The notes under the pieces: generated by a model
What the model saw: only the letters and a program-made list of their open reading frames with translations
What the model was told of the DNA's origin: nothing
Database searches by the model: none
Source: Alphaproteobacteria bacterium
Lineage (GTDB): Bacteria; Pseudomonadota; Alphaproteobacteria; UBA8366; JADFVY01
Length of the DNA: 7,565 nt
Reading direction: 5' to 3'
Assembly: GCA_029881615.1 (NCBI GenBank)
Contig: JAOUMF010000084.1
Span: 1-7,565 of the forward strand
Part shown: positions 5,614 through 7,565 of the stretch, one piece after another
Numbering within the stretch: position 1 is the stretch's first letter
Layout: each line of letters begins with the position of its first letter
Program-made: the position numbers and the translations under genes

Positions 5614-6339
5614 GTGAAGAAAATTCTTCAAAGCGACGCGGCTATGGCGGTGGCCTGTTTTATCGGCGCATTTTACATCAGGCTGGTCTATTGGACAGGT
5701 CGTTGGCGGATCGAGCGCGAGGACATTCCCGAATCCTTCCGCAAGGCGGGAAAGCCTTTCATCCTGTCCTTCTGGCATGGTCGGCTGTTGATGATGCCCT
5801 ACTGCTGGCGGCGGACCGACCTGACCAATATGCTGATTTCCGGGCACCGGGACGGCCGGCTGATTTCGCAGACGGTCAGACATTTCAATATCGATTCCGT
5901 GGTGGGATCGGCCAGCAAGGGCGGGGCCCAGGCGACGCGGCGTCTTATCAAGCTGATGCGCGACGGCGCCGTTGTCGGCATCACGCCCGACGGACCGCGT
6001 GGGCCGCGCATGCGGGTCAGCGAGGGCACCATTGCGCTGGCGCGTCTTTCGGGCGCGCCGATCGTACCGACAACATATTCGGCCTCGCGGCGGCGCATCA
6101 TGGGAAGCTGGGATCGTTTTATCCTCGCCTTGCCTTTTTCGAACGGCGTATTCCTGTGGGGCGACCCGATCGAGGTGCCGCGCGACGCCGATGCCGCGAT
6201 GCTGGAGGCCAAGAGGCTGGAGCTTGAGGATGCCATGAATTCGCTGGCCGACCGCGCCGACGCGATGATGGGGCATCCGGGAATAGAGCCGGATCCATCC
6301 TCGCTGACCGCGGCCCGGAAAGAGGCGTCCGGTAAATGA
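5614..6339 (+). CDS. DUF374 family protein, lysophospholipid acyltransferase-like
   Basis: A 241-residue protein of the DUF374 family, related to glycerolipid acyltransferases. Marks are FWHGRLLMMP with His55, SGHRDG (76-81), GSASKGGAQA (98-107), TPDGPRGP (124-131) and GAPIVP (147-152). The H-X4-D active site of classical acyltransferases is incomplete: His55 is kept but the fifth residue after it is Met, as I recall is normal for DUF374. Residues 10-28 are hydrophobic and may anchor it to the inner membrane. It begins seven bases after msbA and its stop overlaps the waaA start, so it belongs to that operon; the pairing with waaA is common in alphaproteobacteria. A role in acylating lipid A or another envelope lipid is inferred; the reaction is not established. 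GTG 5614 has no clear ribosome site; ATG 5644 is an alternative. Confidence 0.9.
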   Translation: MKKILQSDAAMAVACFIGAFYIRLVYWTGRWRIEREDIPESFRKAGKPFILSFWHGRLLMMPYCWRRTDLTNMLISGHRDGRLISQTVRHFNIDSVVGSASKGGAQATRRLIKLMRDGAVVGITPDGPRGPRMRVSEGTIALARLSGAPIVPTTYSASRRRIMGSWDRFILALPFSNGVFLWGDPIEVPRDADAAMLEAKRLELEDAMNSLADRADAMMGHPGIEPDPSSLTAARKEASGK

Positions 6340-7565
6340 GCGGGCTGGCACTTTATCGTGGCCTGACCACGATTGCCGAGCCGCTGGTGCGGTTCTATCT
6401 GGGCCGGCGCGTCCGGCGCGGCAAGGAAGACCCGCAGCGCATGGCCGAACGGCGCGGCATAGCCTCCGCCCCCCGGCCCGATGGCCCCCTGATATGGCTG
6501 CATGCGGCCAGCGTCGGCGAGGCGCAGTCGGCCCTGGCCCTGATCGAGCGGTTGCTGGCGATGCGCCCCGACGTGAATCTGCTGGTGACCAGCGGCACCG
6601 TGACATCGGCCGGCATGCTGTCGAAACGTTTGCCCGAACGGGCCATCCATCAATTCGTGCCCGTCGATGTGGGGCGCTGGGTAAAGCGGTTCCTGGATCA
6701 CTGGCGGCCCGATCTGGCGCTGTTCCTGGAATCCGAACTTTGGCCGAATTTGCTGCTGGAGACGGCGGCGCGCGGCTGTCCGCTGATCCTTGTCAATGGC
6801 CGGCTGTCGGCGCGGTCCTTCGGGCGCTGGCGCAAGGCGCCCGGCATTGTGCGGCCCCTGATGCAAAGCTTTGCGCTCTGCCTTGGCCAGACGGACGGGG
6901 ACCGCGAGCGCTTTGCCGCCCTTGGCGCGCCGCGCTGCGAATATCTCGGCAATCTGAAATATTCCGCCGAGCCGCTGCCCGCCGACGAGGGCGCGCTGGC
7001 GGCGATGCGCAAGGCGATCGGCAAGCGGCCGGTCTGGCTGGCGGCCAGCACCCATCCGGGCGAGGAAGAATTGGCCGCCACCGTGCACAAGGCGCTGAAA
7101 GAATCCTATCCCGACCTGCTGACGATTATCGTGCCGCGCCATCCGAACCGGGGTGACGAGATTGCGGCGATGCTGGAAGAAGGGTTGTCGGTGCGCCGCC
7201 GTGGCAAGGACCAACTGCCGGACGCCGACTGCGAGATATATCTGGCCGATACGCTGGGCGAACTGGGCCTGTTCTACCGGCTGGCGGAAATCGCTTTCAT
7301 CGGCGGCAGCACCGGCAGCCTGGGCGGCCATAATCCGCTGGAAGCGGCGCAGCTGGGATGCGCGGTGATCCACGGGCCGGACATGAGTAATTTTCGGACC
7401 ATCGCCGCCGACCTGGCGGCGGCCGAATCCGCCATGTCTTTTGAAAACGAGTCCGGGCTGATCATGGCGGTGGCGCGCTTGCTGGAAGATCACGACAAGC
7501 GCAAGCGCCTGGCGAAGGCCGCGCGCAAGGTATCGATCGAGAATTCGGATGCCGTGGATCGTATC
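6336..7565 (+). CDS. waaA: Kdo transferase WaaA (KdtA), incomplete at the window end
   Basis: Transfers 3-deoxy-D-manno-octulosonic acid from CMP-Kdo to lipid IVA on the cytoplasmic face of the inner membrane, the first step of the LPS core. 410 codons are read without a stop; family members are about 420-440 residues, so only the last few are missing. A hydrophobic N-terminal anchor (about 4-22) precedes the GT-B fold. Motifs: AASVGEAQ with catalytic base Glu62, LESELWPN (131-138), GNLKYS (205-210), STHPGEE (238-244), PRHPNR (267-272), DTLGELG (305-311) and GGSTGSLGGHNPLEAA (323-338, with Glu336). The ATG at 6336 overlaps the previous stop as ATGA, which fixes the start and implies translational coupling. 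Kdo number (mono- or bifunctional) cannot be read from sequence. lpxK often follows in alphaproteobacteria but would lie outside. Confidence 0.96.
   Translation, partial: MSGLALYRGLTTIAEPLVRFYLGRRVRRGKEDPQRMAERRGIASAPRPDGPLIWLHAASVGEAQSALALIERLLAMRPDVNLLVTSGTVTSAGMLSKRLPERAIHQFVPVDVGRWVKRFLDHWRPDLALFLESELWPNLLLETAARGCPLILVNGRLSARSFGRWRKAPGIVRPLMQSFALCLGQTDGDRERFAALGAPRCEYLGNLKYSAEPLPADEGALAAMRKAIGKRPVWLAASTHPGEEELAATVHKALKESYPDLLTIIVPRHPNRGDEIAAMLEEGLSVRRRGKDQLPDADCEIYLADTLGELGLFYRLAEIAFIGGSTGSLGGHNPLEAAQLGCAVIHGPDMSNFRTIAADLAAAESAMSFENESGLIMAVARLLEDHDKRKRLAKAARKVSIENSDAVDRI

Noticed and set aside
5560..6606. 348-codon open frame on the minus strand
   Set aside because: It is antisense to the DUF374 and waaA genes, has no known motif, and is a composition artefact.
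5799..7493. 564-codon open frame on the minus strand
   Set aside because: It lies wholly opposite the DUF374 gene and waaA, both clearly recognised with intact motifs. Its product is a low-complexity Arg/Gln/Ala-rich string typical of antisense frames in GC-rich genes.

Overview
The window looks like an ordinary chromosomal segment of an alphaproteobacterium. The evidence is groESL with a CIRCE operator, a Usg-family protein (essentially alphaproteobacterial), a CtaA/COX15 haem A synthase of the alphaproteobacterial/mitochondrial type, a candidate small RNA carrying the UUUCCUCCCU motif I associate with the alphaproteobacterial suhB/mmgR family, and an msbA / DUF374 / waaA lipid A-Kdo block. 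GC-rich codon use is fairly uniform. I see no mobile element, phage gene, CRISPR array or clear sign of recent transfer. Genus cannot be decided from the sequence; a Rhodospirillales-like lineage is only a guess.

Layout. Positions 1-767 (minus strand) hold the heat-shock operon: promoter, CIRCE, groES, then the first 71 codons of groEL, which runs off the left edge. About 250 bases without a gene follow, containing one imperfect inverted repeat. From 1017 all genes are on the plus strand: usg (1017-1295), whose last 18 bases are tandemly duplicated; a histidine phosphatase of the phosphoglycerate mutase superfamily (1396-1992) with a good promoter; and ctaA (2096-3154). Positions 3155-3473 hold no protein gene but contain a 10-bp inverted repeat, a promoter-like pair, a likely ~77-98 nt small RNA and its strong intrinsic terminator (3405-3436). 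A small lipoprotein gene (3474-3743) without a Shine-Dalgarno follows. The right half is an envelope operon: msbA-type ABC exporter (3813-5606), DUF374 acyltransferase-like protein (5614-6339) and waaA (6336 to the window end, incomplete), with a 7-base gap and an ATGA overlap.

How it works together. The left block makes the GroEL/GroES folding chamber under HrcA and perhaps RpoH control. CtaA makes haem A for aa3-type cytochrome oxidase, implying aerobic respiration. The right block puts Kdo on lipid A precursor (WaaA) and flips the lipid across the inner membrane (MsbA); the DUF374 protein probably acts on a lipid substrate in the same route. The gene content is housekeeping, and I did not find an undescribed multi-gene system. 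The most interesting items are non-coding: the small RNA, the usg tail duplication, the 10-bp inverted repeat and the possibly leaderless lipoprotein gene.
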